The notes under the pieces: generated by a model | Database searches by the model: none | What the model was told of the DNA's origin: nothing | The model's input: only the letters and a program-made list of their open reading frames with translations | Made by a program: the position numbers and the translations under genes | In this document: positions 47,647 to 60,848 of the stretch, in pieces | How the letters are laid out: the number at the start of each line of letters is the position of its first letter | Position numbering within the stretch: the stretch's first letter is position 1 | DNA from: Bolinopsis microptera | Lineage: Eukaryota > Ctenophora > Tentaculata > Lobata > Bolinopsidae | DNA length: 64,000 bases | Assembly: GCF_026151205.1 (NCBI RefSeq) | Contig: NC_087074.1 | Location: forward strand, 12,815,182-12,879,181 | Reading direction: 5' to 3'

Positions 47647-49305
47647 GAAGACCTTTTCGGCTTATTTAGAGATGAAAATGAAAGCGGATAAAACATTAGA
47701 TGTCGCTTTAAGAATGAAGATTTTAATGATATTTATCCATCCTATCCTTATTTCCTAATATACCTACGCCATTGTTTAGAACAGAAGAAAGCTCTGTGCT
47801 TTTGACGCCGCTGTTATCTGCTTTCCTATACCAAAAATTTAAAGCATACACGTTATGCAAAATTCTAAAAGTATAACCTAATTTAAACCAAAGATTAATG
47901 CCCGTATCGTGGTTAACAAACACTAAGTTGATAAAGTGACTTTTTTCTTGGAGCCAAAGAGATCGCAGCGACAGTTAAATCGAATTGAAATAAGAGGACT
48001 CTAAATATCATGCACCTGTCAGTTCCGTTAAATTGAACATTTTCATGTGACACAAAATATATATTATAATACGTATATAGTCATTTGAGTAAGCAAAATA
48101 TGCAATACGATGAAGAGCGATCAAATCCAATATTCTGGAGCAAAACGCAGAGAGGAGCTCTTAAACGATTAAGAGTAAATCGATTATGCCAGAAAGATAG
48201 CTGGATCGTTAAGCGGCTGGCAACTAAGTCAAGTTCTCATATTCAATATTTAAGTATATTATATAAGTTTAGTAAATAATTGTGCGAAGGGCTTAACCTC
48301 TTACTCGTTTTTACCACGAGTTCAAAGCCTGTAATCGTAACAAATAACGATAAAACTCTCGAGTTAAATGTCTTGTGAAACCCAAGGTTAAATGCCTCCT
48401 GTGACGCACTTTAAAGGATCATTTAATGCTCTGCACGACCTTTTTGAGTTAAACAATGAGATGCGGGCAAAAGACACGTCAAGTGGTAGAGGAAGTTAAA
48501 TCAGCTAACTTCCTTTAAGAACAATATATATGAGTGCAGATGAATAATTAATATTATGTGTTTATGGTTTAGCTCTACAAAACGTCAACGAAGATTGTTA
48601 ATGTTATTGTGACATCGATGGATATTCGGAAATGATTATGAAACTGCAATGCTGCAATGCACTCTACGAATGAAATAATTTTATAGCTGTGCAGTGCATG
48701 CGTGATGCGGTCAAGTTTATTTATTTATATTCGGATGACACTGCGAAGTTTCACTTCACCAGAAGTAAGCTAATATAGACTTAATTTCTCAGATAAATCG
48801 AATTAATTTTAATGAAATAGCCCCAATTAAAGAAAATTGAACCTGGAAGTAGTTCAAGTAAACTAGGGTTGGTACAGAACACTGTGACTGAACTGTATGC
48901 ACTTTGAAGTTTGAGGAGCAACAGCTCTCAGCGATAAGTCAATGAAAAGAGGATCTGCACACAATAATCATGGTACAATTACATGAACTTGTTCGAAGAA
49001 ACAATTACAGTTAAATGAAAAAAGAAGTAAAATACATGCCACATATAAAGCTGAGAAAAGTTTAATGGTTTGCAACTATCGTCATCATGCTCAAATTGTT
49101 TGGGTGATCACCGCGCTAATTGCTGTAACCCATAAATAGCATGATTGAAAACCCTATTTTAAATCTACATTAGCAGCTGGTATTAACAGCTGAATTAACA
49201 TTCTAAAGACTCTATCCGATGATTTTTTCCTGATCACCAATCTCCCAAAAATCAAACAGTTTGGATCTCGAAAGTTTAATGTACAGCATGCGCAATGATA
49301 TGGAC
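47647..49305. other. Gap between two minus-strand acidic genes
   Basis: AT-rich. I searched the minus strand for an exon joining 49306 to 47646 and found none with matching phase. Short frames here have no recognisable content. Confidence 0.4.
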
Positions 49306-52300
49306 TTACTCGTCAGTCTCGGCCTCCAGATCTAAAGTTTGGAACACATTGTTGACCAGGTTAAAGGCAGCAGTCTGGAACAACTCTGGCTGCTGTTCAG
49401 TGTGTTCACCGTCCGAGTCTATAAGTTCCTCAAGTTCCGGCTCTGCTGTGTCCTCTGCCACGACTGAGACAACAGTCTCTGCTCCTGGTGTTTCGGCCTC
49501 TGGAGCTGGTGCTGGTTCCTCGATATTTGCTTCTGGTGCTGGTTCAACAACTTCTGAAGATAGAACGGTCATTTCCACAAAGATCTGGTAATCTTATAAT
49601 CGTTAGAATAACTCGATACAATTACATATCTATACTTTGGTGATAACATCTCTTTTAGGCTGCTATACTTTCGAATTTCCCACTCATAATACAAAATCCA
49701 AAATCATTTACCTGCAGCTGGCTCAGGGGCCTCCTTAAACTCAACAAGAGTTTCAGCTTCGACAATCTCAAACTTGGGAGTTACAGAAGGATGTGATGGT
49801 ATGAGTTCAGTCTGTGAGTTAACAATCAATACATTAGGATCTGAATCTCCTTCCAAAACAAGGCACTCCTCTTCCTCTTTCTCAACAGGTGCTTCCAATT
49901 CAATCTCTTCTTCAGATTCTTCTTGGATCGCACTCGGTATTGGGTCTACTTCATCTTCCCCAGCCTCTTCAGGGATATCCTCCTGTGCGTAATAGCAGGG
50001 ATTACAAGTTGCAAGTATGTCAAACAAATTTCTCATCTTTCTACCAAATTATACGAATGTCTTCGACCGGACATATAGCATGACCTATATAATTATACCC
50101 TGTATTATAAAGATATGAGTCCTTGTACAACAGCGATTAAGGTCACAGTAAAACTCTCAAAGACAATACCTCTGGTTTAATCTCAACAGAAATTCCAGGG
50201 TCCTCCTCATCGGGAATCAGCTGTGCTAAGGACTGGTTCTCACTGGGCACATATGTCATCGACAATTGAGATTCTGTCTCTTCAAGACCCTCAGCAGATT
50301 CGTCCTGTGGTATCTTGATTTAGTTTCACGATTTTTCAATGATATCTGAGTATACCTTACTCGGGAATATTATAGCGGGTTAATTTATGACTGGGAAAAT
50401 AAATAACCGGGAAAAATATGGCGGAATTTCCCAAAACCCGCCAAATTATCCCGGTCATGTATTTACCGGTGGCCGACCGTTCAAGTTTTTTTTCAGAGGT
50501 CAACAAATTTTCAACCGAAATTTCTGTTTTTGTTACTTGTTAAAGAAGTTATTTCAATTTACAGTTACTGATATTACTCAGAAATAGAAAAAAAGACACG
50601 TCTATGGCGGCCGAGATTGCTCTTTAGTATTTAAAGGAAAATAAATCTATAGCAATAATAAGTCAAATCTTCATTAAAGCGTATTCTCATTCTCATTATC
50701 GCTAATGTCCCCTCCATTATCATTATTGATATCCCCCTGCTGCTGACCGTCAAATTCGAAGTTGTATTGTTGTCTTAACAAGACTTTCATTTTGTCCGCT
50801 AATGGGGCTACTGCTCTGAAGGTCAGCCGGAGCTTAATTTCCTGCCCACCGCTTGGTATTGGGGAACGTCTTGGCTTTGCATCTTCAACTGCTCCAGTAA
50901 TCAATCCACCGTGGACCATGAAATAGTGGCACAGTTTACTCACTTCATGGGCAAGAAAAGTGAGAATCACGGTCCACCCTGAAATCTGATTTCCATAACC
51001 AAATTGTGATTTTTATAACGAAATTATGGTAGCAACCGCCAATAAAGTTACAGCCCTCCATCCACTGCTTCAAAAGTCTTCTCTAGCACATATGAGACTT
51101 CAGGTAAAATATGATGATCACCACCCCCTTGGAACCCCATAATCTGAGTCGGCGGGTTTTTTTATGACTGGTAAAATTTTTGACCGGGAAAAATATGGCG
51201 GAATCTTCCAAAACCCACCACTTTATCCCGGTTATAATAATCCCGAGTAAGGTAGCACTTAGCAGGATAGTTTAAGCTCGAGCTGTTCAGCATTTTTACG
51301 CTCATGATATGATAAATTTACTTAGAGCCGACTGGAAATCTGGTCCCGTGATGCATCCAGGATAATAACAAACGGGCTTACCAGTTTAGGAGAAGTTGGA
51401 GTGGGAGGAAGATCCATTTCATCGAAAGCACCAATTGTTTCCTCCCTCTGATCCTGTCCGGAGTGAACACTCTTTCTAACTCGGACTGACATAGGTTTAG
51501 GAGCAGAACCTGTGAGGTATCAGGGTCAGGAAGTGCTAGTGCCAAGTTGTTAACCGGTGGGACGGATTAAATACACATGATTTCATAATTCCTCGTTTTA
51601 GTCGCTGATAAACAGTGCCGTTATAATTAACATAATTAAGATTAATAAGATTATGGCATTTTTCCATGTCTGTTCTAGATTTTACCTGGTTGAGTGGGTA
51701 GAGATCGTTTTGATCCAGCTGATCTGTTTGCTAAATCCATCCTGACTCTTTGGCCGTACTCCTTGCGAGCTCATGTCTAATCTTACATCCGACTTGGCTT
51801 CTGCCTGCCTTTTGGTCACCAATCGCTGGTAGTGGTTCATCCGCGGTCTGCTATAACGGTAATTGGTAAATTGGTTGTCGACCTCAAAATTTTAACAGTG
51901 CGTAATTTGTATGGTTCTAGAACCTGCCCGTTCCAATTTCAACGTTTAAACTTCTGTTTACAGATCATAAATTACCTTTATCTTTCTTCCCGACTGTTGT
52001 TTTCGTTCAACTTTTCTCTGCATTTTCTTTTTATCACCACGCATGAACACTTGATAAGCATCAATAAGTCGCTCAAACTCACGTTCCTTTGACACGACTC
52101 CCTCTAGCCCGGTACCGTAGCGCTGGATCAGGCTCTCCAGGCATCTCTGAAACAAGAATGCACATGATTATGCCGGAAATCTGCAATGAGGCTGAATCAA
52201 CAAAAGTCAAGTGCCTTAAATTCTTTGTAACGTAAGACTGGATTGTGATATGCTCCACTATCCAGAAAATATATCAAAGGGTTTATAAGGTCTACGATCG

Positions 52301-54478
52301 AGTGCATTGCATGAAATGTTGAGAGCAAAACCCTAATTCTCAGGGTAGTTTTAAGGTTTGATTCTCATGAGTAGACCATAAAAATGTATGCCTTCCGTCA
52401 ACATATAAATAATGCTAAGATCACCCTACAAAATATAAAGCTACGGATTCAGGAATCAGGACCATCGACCTATTAAAGAAAAATTTAGCAAATTTGCGGT
52501 TTCGGGGTCGTACAGATTCTCGATGACAGCAATGAGCCCTAATATGATTTTGAATTAAAGTTCCGTTAGGATTTTGGGAAAACTAAGGTTTGAGAACTAT
52601 TTCTCACCTGGTTGGAAGCAGCCTGCTCTGGAGGAATGTTGGCCATGGTCTGTTCCTTTTTCAGTTTCTGTATCATGTACTGACCCAGCATTCTCTGTTG
52701 TTGTGTATCTCTGAGGGGAATTAACCGTGAGACCTTGTTGACCAATAGTGGAACTATTTGGGATTGGCGGTGGAGATCTCCGATAATAATATTAAAGGGC
52801 CTAGCGGTATTTCTACTTGAACTGGAAACGATAATGATTGGATTGATTTTTAACTGTATTTTGATTGGCTAAACTTTTCTAAAAACCGCCAATTCTAAAT
52901 GGATGCACTACAGTTATGTGGAGCCGCCGCGTGACTACAGTATTGCCACGGTTCTATGATCAGGTACATTTATAGACTTTCCGCTATTCTAAGATGTGTT
53001 GACATTATAAACCTCATTATCAGCGACAAGTGTTGTAAGTTTATGCCCTAAACCAGTAAATATGCTAAATATGTGACATATCCCATTCTTGCCAGGTTGC
53101 TAGCTTAAATCATACCTGATCGACTCGTTGATATGGTTCATCAGGGCCTCCCAGTTTGTTTTCGAATCTGCTTTAGCGACCTCCATTGCAATGCCACAAC
53201 TAGCTCGTTCAACTGAATAAAACGTGTCACGAGGCAGTTGCTTGGGAATTAGTGACGTCACGACACTACTTGATGACGTCATTTTGTGAGCTTTTGAACC
53301 CACATAACACCAAACCACCTCGCCTGGCACATTTCGTCTGTTTTGTACTAGATATGCTACGTTAGACTTTTGTAACAATTTGATTTACTACTATTTGATA
53401 AAATGTTTCTTTTAAAGTTGCAGACATTTAAACCAAATTGATAATATAAAATGTTAATGCTTTAAAAGTTAAAGTAAACGATACTAACTGGGAACGAGTC
53501 GGGCGCCAGGTCTCTTGCTGGGTTTAGGGCCGCCTCGAGACGACTTCACTACACTCGGACTCCTTCCCTGAAAATCCTGGGGTTGACTTTTTAGAACCTT
53601 TATTTAACTATAGCTTTGTTCGTTTAAATCTTCGCACATTTAATATCACACGATGGCCGGACCGCAAACAGTAGATGAGGCCCAATTCAAAATACTCATT
53701 GTACCAATTGAAGTTGAAATTCACGCTTGAATGCTTCGGTCGTAAACAATTAGGTATCCAAGGAGTCATTTTACACTTATCACCGGTGCTAAATCGCTTG
53801 ACTATAACAATTCAACGATCCTATCACTTCACTAAATCATTCAGACAATTGCTGCTATATAACATGCACCAGCTGATTCAATCATGTTCATGATTGATAT
53901 CTGGTGGGCATGATCAGAGAGCTAGAAGTTTCTCTATTCCAAATTTACCAGTTCATTTTGGGCCAGCTCACTATAGTACGCGAATCCGTATGTATTTGCA
54001 GCTTGAGCTTCTCGAACTTTCTTTATAACCCTGTATGTATCGTTTGGCCTCAACTTGGGCCATTGCCAAGTCATACTCCGTTCAGCCTCCAGAGGTTCAG
54101 CTTCATCTTTCTTTTCCGGCTCTTGTCGGGGAATATCAGGAAGAGGCGTTGTTTGCACACCTCGATCCACTAGAGGCTGTGACTCGACAGGGTGAAGATC
54201 GGATTCGGTGATCGGCTCAAATTGATCGAAAATTCTGCAATTAGTTGGTGGTATAATTTTGGTTTCGAGACAATAATTGACTACAACGTTGGTGTTTAAG
54301 TAAGCTCTTTAAATAGCAAATTAAGGCATTATCAAACGCAGATTTTCGAAATCGTGTATTTTTCACACCTAATCCGATGTTTTTCTCTGAAGCTCAGGTC
54401 CTCTCTAGGTGTCTCCAGGAGGTCAGGTATGGACCTGTAGACTGGAGTCTGGTATTGACCGTAGATTCCTCCAGACAT
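49306..54478 (-). CDS. Multi-exon acidic protein, unrecognised
   Basis: Eleven exons on the minus strand: 54369-54478, 53949-54234, 53489-53567, 53116-53347, 52608-52710, 51962-52146, 51686-51847, 51382-51509, 50170-50304, 49712-49982 and 49306-49553, about 645 residues. All junctions agree in phase except the one between 51686 and 51509, which is one base out and implies an indel, a missed exon or a different donor. The start is MSGGIYGQYQTPVYRSIPDL. The second exon holds MTWQWPKLRPNDTYRVIKKV. Exons 4-6 form a helical block (TNWEALMNHINESIRD, RCLESLIQRYGTGLEG). Exons 9-11 are very acidic and Pro/Glu-rich and end in a helix (AFNLVNNVFQTLDLEAETDE). The stop TAA overlaps a donor-like GAGTAAGT, so it may read on. 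Family and function are unknown. Confidence 0.6.
50353..51254. mobile_element. 902 bp TACCTTAC-type MITE in an intron
   Basis: Ends TACCTTACTCGGGAATATTA and TAATAATCCCGAGTAAGGTA. Subterminal AAAAATATGGCGGAAT and AAACCCGCC or AAACCCACC blocks repeat near each end. It sits between exons 8 and 9 of the acidic gene. Unlike its relatives it contains a good open frame (see 50674-50978). Confidence 0.9.
50674..50978 (-). CDS. Exon-like ORF carried inside a MITE
   Basis: On the minus strand a strong acceptor (ATTTCAG) at 50979 opens a frame reading WTVILTFLAHEVSKLCHYF, then KPRRSPIPSGGQEIKLRLTF, and ending in an acidic DNENEN tail with TAA at 50674. About 100 codons, no stop, balanced composition. 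It looks like a terminal exon. It could be a host gene fragment captured by the element, the last exon of an unknown transposase, or an alternative 3' exon of the surrounding minus-strand gene. Family not recognised. Confidence 0.45.
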
Positions 54479-55498
54479 TCTGATATGATAGCGTGGACTA
54501 CTGTTCAGTAGCTTTTTAAAACCTTACTGTTATGCCTCTCAGTCAGATAATGTAAGAAAGAATCCAAATATAGGCACAAGGAAAATTATGGGCATAAGTT
54601 CAAGTTCACGGAAAGTACTTAATGATTTTCGTGAAATCATAAAAAGCTATAGCAAATGAGCCCTAAATTGTTTCTCCGACTCTTTTCCATAGTAACAAGC
54701 AATGTAAAACGATATCAATCAATATCTTGCATGCGAAGGATTTAAACAACTATAAGGCACGATGGGAATTCGAATTAACTGTGCATATTAAGGCTTGAAC
54801 CAACCCATTAAACGGTCAATCGAAAGGGGGTCAGGGGAAACAATAGAATGGAATTGGCAACAGAAATAAAATCCAAATCGGAAATCTACAACGAGCTGCA
54901 TTCAGCATTTCTAAAAGAGTTGTTCAGCTGTAGTTTCTTGAATCTTGACAAGCATTGTTTTTATGTGTAACAAATCACGTGTCATGGTCAGCATGCTATG
55001 ATATTTGTGCTGAGTTACGATTCACGATTCTGAAAAACTCCGTGAAATCATGACGTTAGCCGAGCATTGGACACACCTTTATCAATCATAATATTAGAAT
55101 GTTGCCCAAGTAAACTTTATCTAAGATGAGGGTATGAAATAATGAAAAGGCAGTTACATTTTTCTGCTTTAATAGAACAAATGAAATCATCCAACAATGC
55201 TCTATAGGCTATAATGCTAGAAATGTCGTGAATACATATCACCAAGCTAAATAGACCACAACAATTAAAAACTGTACAAGAGCAAACGAATCGCAAAATT
55301 CTGAAATACACCTCGCAGAAGCGCCGGGAATATTTTCGCTCGCATCCACTATCCAGATCTACATGAACTGAAGTTTTAACTGCAGAGGCACTCACACATT
55401 TGTCAAATTGTATCCGATATTTGTGACGAATGTTTATTGTTTAAATTTTAATAAGTAGATACTGACTAAAATGTAGAATAAGATGTATTGATTCTAAC
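54479..55498. other. Upstream region of the acidic gene
   Basis: No assured exon. The 92-codon minus frame at 55117-55395 has no recognisable content. An acceptor-like ATCAG just before the 54478 ATG leaves open that more 5' exons exist. Confidence 0.4.
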
Positions 55499-55575
55499 CT
55501 GTGTTACGACGGGCCATGCTGAGATCTTGTAACAGGCTGTTCTGCTGGGTCTGTCGTACAGCTTCGGGAGGGTAC
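55499..55575 (-). CDS. Candidate internal exon
   Basis: TTTGCAG acceptor and CACAG-GTTAGA donor. In the phase set by the 57072-57135 exon it reads TLPKLYDRPSRTACYKISAW plus PVVTQ. A second frame (YPPEAVRQTQQ...) is also open. It does not join the 54478 start in phase. Confidence 0.4.
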
Positions 55576-56306
55576 CTGCAAATACATAAATAATAAGATA
55601 GGGGTATTGTTAAATTTAGTAGAATGGTTGGGAGAAACTAGAGTGAAACTAAGAACCGACCGAAATAGCATTTTTCAAATCTGATCGGAGAAGTTTAATA
55701 CTCCAATATGTTGTCTCGATTTGTCGGCTATATGAAGGGTCGAAGTTTATAAAGTTATAAAGGGTGCCTGATGCCATGATATAGTGATATCGGGTCTTGG
55801 AGAGTTTTGATCGTGTAGTATTCAGAACACCCCTGACCTTTATAATTCCTGTATCTAACATCAAAGCTACCTTTTTCGATAATTTTAGCTGACCCATGTG
55901 GTAGAGTAAAGAGTTAGGTGGCACTGAGGCACCTTAGTGCCACCTGAGGTGAAATGAAATTGGGCGACTTGGACGTGAGTCCCCATTGAAAATTAATTAC
56001 AACGATTTCTTGGAATTTGGAGTGGCTGTAAAGAAATTTACAAAATATCGAAAAATATAACCGTTTGCCATTAAAATTTAAAGTGAAACAACTGATTCGG
56101 TGTATTCATCAGGTATAGTATGCAATTGGCCTTGGGTCGTATTTCTTAGATGTAATGCTGAACCTAAAGTAATCACTCGAATTTTAAACCGAAGTTAACC
56201 CAAATTTCGGTCGATTCCTAGCTCGAACTAAACTACAATCAATTTGACTAGTTTCATGTCAGTGATGAGAGCTTTATTGTGTCAAATATCCTCTCACAGT
56301 ATCAAG

Positions 56307-56830
56307 TACCTTACGAGAAATATTTATGTTCGACATAATTCCGGTGACCTAAATGATTTGGAACGAAAATATGGGGTTTTTTCCGAAGACCGCCACCCTT
56401 CGTACCCCAAATTAAATCATGGTATTTGGGGATTTTTTATCTCATCATTTTACAAAAATGAAACCCAATATTTGAGAAAATTAAATACAAAGAACTTCTC
56501 TGGTCAGCTGTTTCATCTTGTAAACAATTTCTCCGGAGCCTTTGAAATATTTTTTGTGTTTGTTACTGCTCCCAAAATTTCACCACCGTGGCCAATATAG
56601 TAGTGACAGAGCTTGCTTACTTTTAATCATAATGGAACGTGTCCATAATCATTTTTAAAGCAATTCATGATCGAACACTAGTGTTCATTTGTTTGATGAA
56701 TCATATTTATAACTTACTATATTGATAGTAAATCAATAAAGTCATAATTTAGGAAAAAAGTCCGAAAATATGATGTTTTTTTCGAAAAAAACACCGACTT
56801 TCCTACCATTTAAATATGTCTCGTAAGGTA
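56307..56830. mobile_element. 524 bp TACCTTAC-type MITE, uninterrupted copy
   Basis: Ends TACCTTACGAGA and TCTCGTAAGGTA. It is the reference copy for the split element at 6465-9897: its left part matches 6465-6924 and its right part matches 9692-9897, joined at GTTTGATGAA. Confidence 0.9.
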
Positions 56831-57071
56831 TGCGTTTTTTTATCAATAGCCCTTAAGAATATAAAAGCAAACTAGCTGCTGAGCCACAATATACTAGCAT
56901 ATTACCATAGTCAGAAATAGCCAATGAGGATAGAACACATAAACTGACGGAAATTAACTGCAAGTGCATGGCAGATCACAAATTTGTATACAAAAATGTG
57001 TTCAGATTGAAACTTGACTTTTATTGCTCAACATGTAGATCTGATTTTGTGACAGAAAACTTGTTTTTTAC

Positions 57072-57135
57072 CTATTACTTGGGTATTTGGAGGTGTCTCA
57101 TTGAAGCTAAGATGCCCGATACCAAGCTTGTAGTA
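57072..57135 (-). CDS. Candidate internal exon
   Basis: Strong TTATTGCAG acceptor and ATAG-GTAAAA donor bound 64 bases reading YYKLGIGHLSFNETPPNTQV plus I and one base. The outgoing phase matches the 55499-55575 exon. Gene unknown. Confidence 0.45.
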
Positions 57136-60100
57136 CTGCAATAACACGTGATCCTGGGACTCAGGACACTGTACGACCGCCATCAATTAATCAGCTGCAG
57201 CATGCAGCCTCAGCAGTCTTACATCTATCAAAGAGTTGAGGAAAATAAAGAAGGTTTAAGAATGCGAGGAAATATTATTTTTATACTCACAAGTGGTGGA
57301 AATGTGGACCGGACTAAGAGTCATCACGAAACCAAATTCTGCAGCCTTGCTCGGCGATTACACACAAAAAACATGGATACACTAATACTAAAACGTATGT
57401 TATAACGGCTTTATAGAAATAATGGGGGGCTACAATAAGTCATTCAGCCTATAATCTCCCCTCGTACCGCGTACGTGAAATTCGAACGCCCCGGGTCCCC
57501 CTTGATGCACATTACGGTTTAGGGTTTCAGTATTCTCGGTATTTTGGGGAAGGTAAGTCATTGACTTCATATGATCATCCGGGCGTTTCTAATTAGCGAA
57601 TGATTGTTTCCTTGGTAACCTGTATCTGTTGCTATAGCGACAAGAACAAAATAACAATAGTATGTGACATTTTTTGAATTTGAGGCTTAAAAAGACGGAT
57701 TCTTGGAATTAAGATCCTGATCTATTTATCACTCTTAATTGAATAATTGGGCAACGAGCATTATCCACTGCATGCTGCAGGTCTAAAATATACTTGACAA
57801 ATTGACAAATATATAACTTGAATGACTATTATCTTTCATCCGGATCAGAAAATTTACCGTGGTTTGGGGGAGGGGACTAAAGATAAGTGACAGACGACAA
57901 ATACACAGGTGCTGAGAGATGAGAAATAAGTAAAAATTAGACATAAATGGCTCTCAGGAGCTGATGATGAGTGAAGTGTTAAACGGTGGGTTAACACCTG
58001 GGTAACCAGTTACTGTTAGAGCTAGCCACGTCCACTGCAATCTTCATGAATCAAGAACTAGCGTGCAAAGCTCAGTACTTGACTCTGTGAACAGTCGCGT
58101 TATCGTTTAACCCACAATCTCGAGAGAACCCGAGTCATTGAGTCAGTGCCAAGCCCGATATATCATATAAAGCTGCCGTTTAACTTGTAAGTAGAGATTG
58201 TAGGATCGTGTGACTGGTTTAAAAGACCTATAAATGAGTGATTACAGAACGGATTATGATACTGGTTATGAGTTATGACTTCTTAAGTAAGTTCACTAAC
58301 TGTAACCCGTCTGTGTAACGTAACGGTGAATACTATCCGACGCGTCTGACGACATAAATGTTATGACCAGGTCAAAGTTGCTTATAGATCTGGGAAATCT
58401 TAAACTTGGTGACCTCAAGACATCAAATTGTGTCAGTGTAATAAAACACAGCACCGACAGACCATAAGATACCGCACCATAATCCTCAAATTTTAATTAT
58501 GAAATTGGGCGATCGGTGATCAGTGATCTGGATCACAGTTTATTTTCATCATTGATCTCACGGTGATCCAAGTTATTATCTGGTGGAATCAGATTCAGTC
58601 ATTGTCATGTCGATTTATTCAGAATTGGCGATTCGCTCTCATTTAATCATTTGCTTTTCGCCATCAGTTGAACTTGAAGTTTTGCTAAAGAATAAGTTTG
58701 CTTAATAACCCAATCCCTTACCTGTAATTACCTGTAATTAACTGTAATTTGGTAAATTGCAGAGCGGTTTCAACTTTCAAAATTTATATGATGGATCTGC
58801 CGTCTACTTAAGAAATCGAGTGGAGATTGAATTAGTTTCCAGTACGGATCTTCGGTACGGATTTAAATTTATAACTGGTATCATAAATCATAATGTTATA
58901 CTTTTATGGTAAAATTCTGAACAAATTTTTTTTAAATGGAACCTTTTACTCTACCACTTCTTTGCAGCTTACTGTGACCTGCCTCCATGATAACCTATTT
59001 ATTAATTGTGCTTGTTACACCAACAGCCTGGTATAAGCATACATGGGCATTGGGCATCATAACTTGTTGCGTAAATCTTAACACAACCTAGCGAACAAAA
59101 CAAATTTCGGACATGGCAGACTGGGGTGCTCATCATAACAATGGTAGCTAGGCCTAGAGTAGCTCGGATAGTTCAAGGAGTTCCTAAATCTTTAAATCCT
59201 ACCTTTGTGAGCAATATAGACGAGATGTTCACTGAGTTAAGTAAAATCTGGCATCTCTTTGAAGGAGATGACGTATAATTGGAGAGAATGGAAGAATTTT
59301 GGGCTTAATCATGCTATTAACAGGTGATTAAGGTGCCGTGCCTAATGGTTAATACTAAGCTTAATCTTCACTAATAAACTTACCGGCGAGAACAAAATCA
59401 AAAATTATTGCTTTTCAGGCCCCACATGCTTTTACACCTAATATACTTAGCCTGAAACTGAAACCCTTATTCACACAGTTTGAATCAAACTAACAGGTCT
59501 GAATTCTCACGTAACTAAGGTTTCATTATGTTGTAACTTGTAAACTAAACTTTTATGAAATAACAAAAATTGAACTTTTCCTCAACAGGTGCTATTCTAG
59601 TAAACACGTGTTTTGACACAGCGAATAGGGCTCTGACTATGACTACACCATTCTCGGCAGCATGTTAACAAGGTTTTTAATCTTCTACCTCCCTCCAACT
59701 TCACGTCAATATCGACTCATCGCAACTTCGGCTTTAATGTTCGTTCAGATGAAGAGCTCACATTGCTTCGAACTAAAAACTTCAACATAGTTTGGTTGTC
59801 AAGTTGGCTTATGACCTTGAAAAATCGCATAGCCAAGTCCTTAGTTAATTACACTAGTTTTGTTGCAGTAGAAGGATTGATATGCAAACATTTTAGATCT
59901 ATAGGCTTCTGCACCTGACTTCTCTCGTCTGGAGAAGGACTTGGCTGAATAGGGACCATCAAGGTCCAAGGAGGACTGGGGGCAGTCTCTAAAGTTTGTG
60001 CTAATTTTAGACAGCACCTGCGGTTGTTGTTGCTATCTAAACGGTGTAAGGATTATAATAAAACAGCTCCGCACGTGTTGCATATAATATGGGTCACATA

Positions 60101-60725
60101 TTCATGATCGAGCAATAATGTCTTAATGCCATTGTCATTTGGCATATGTGCAGTTTTTTTGCTGAAGGTATTCGTGACTCATGCAGTTCAGACTTGCGGT
60201 AACCGTTCTCCAGGGTCCGGGTATTTCATCGTTTCAGGAATGCGTTAGTGCTAAAACTGCCGCACTCCACGATTACAAAATATTAGCAGATTTCTACACC
60301 AGCGTGTGTTTTATTACTTGGTGCTAAACGGCAAGGTAAGCGCCCATGCTGCTTCGTAATTATTTCAATAGTTTCATTTACTGTCTTGTTCTGGGAACCC
60401 TCCATGAAGGTCGCCATATTTCTATATTTTTATAAAATAATTGTCGTAAGGTGAGCACGGTCGTATAACCACCGTCGTTTATTTTGGCTATTATTGTAAA
60501 TATTATTGACATGGACACTTTTGTTGTAGTTAGTGACATTTGGTATTTCATTGAAAATTCAGCTTTCATTTAGAAATATTCGGATAAAACGTATTTGCTA
60601 AATGAAATTTTTCGGTTATGCTCACTTTTTAGTAGTTTGACCACTAATGATTGATTTGAGTAATTTACGTCACAACCTTAATTAAGAATAATATGGCAAA
60701 AGTTTCGTACGATACAAATTCTTAC
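57136..60725. other. Intergenic or intronic, no gene seen
   Basis: Open frames are short. No RNA gene or clear repeat is recognised. If the 60.7 kb and 57.1 kb exons belong to one minus-strand gene, at least one further exon must lie here because their phases do not join. Confidence 0.4.
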
Positions 60726-60848
60726 CAATGCCAACATCGGTGCCCAATACCCATGACAATAAAATGATTGCACTAATGAATCCACTCAGAAGCACTATCA
60801 ATCTAATTTGTCGAAATTGGATCCTATCACCTATTGCTCCATTGTAAC
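60726..60848 (-). CDS. Candidate exon encoding a membrane span
   Basis: A CTGTAG acceptor and a strong CATTG-GTAAGA donor bound 123 bases that read GDRIQFRQIRLIVLLSGF then ISAIILLSWVLGTDVG, a single hydrophobic span preceded by basic residues (signal-anchor style). No ATG is present in this frame, so it is internal or the start lies in an exon upstream. Gene unknown. Confidence 0.4.

Noticed and set aside
49295-49591. Ser-rich plus-strand frame opposite the acidic gene exon
   Set aside because: It is the antisense shadow of the Glu/Pro/Ala-rich minus-strand exon, which has phase-matched splice sites.
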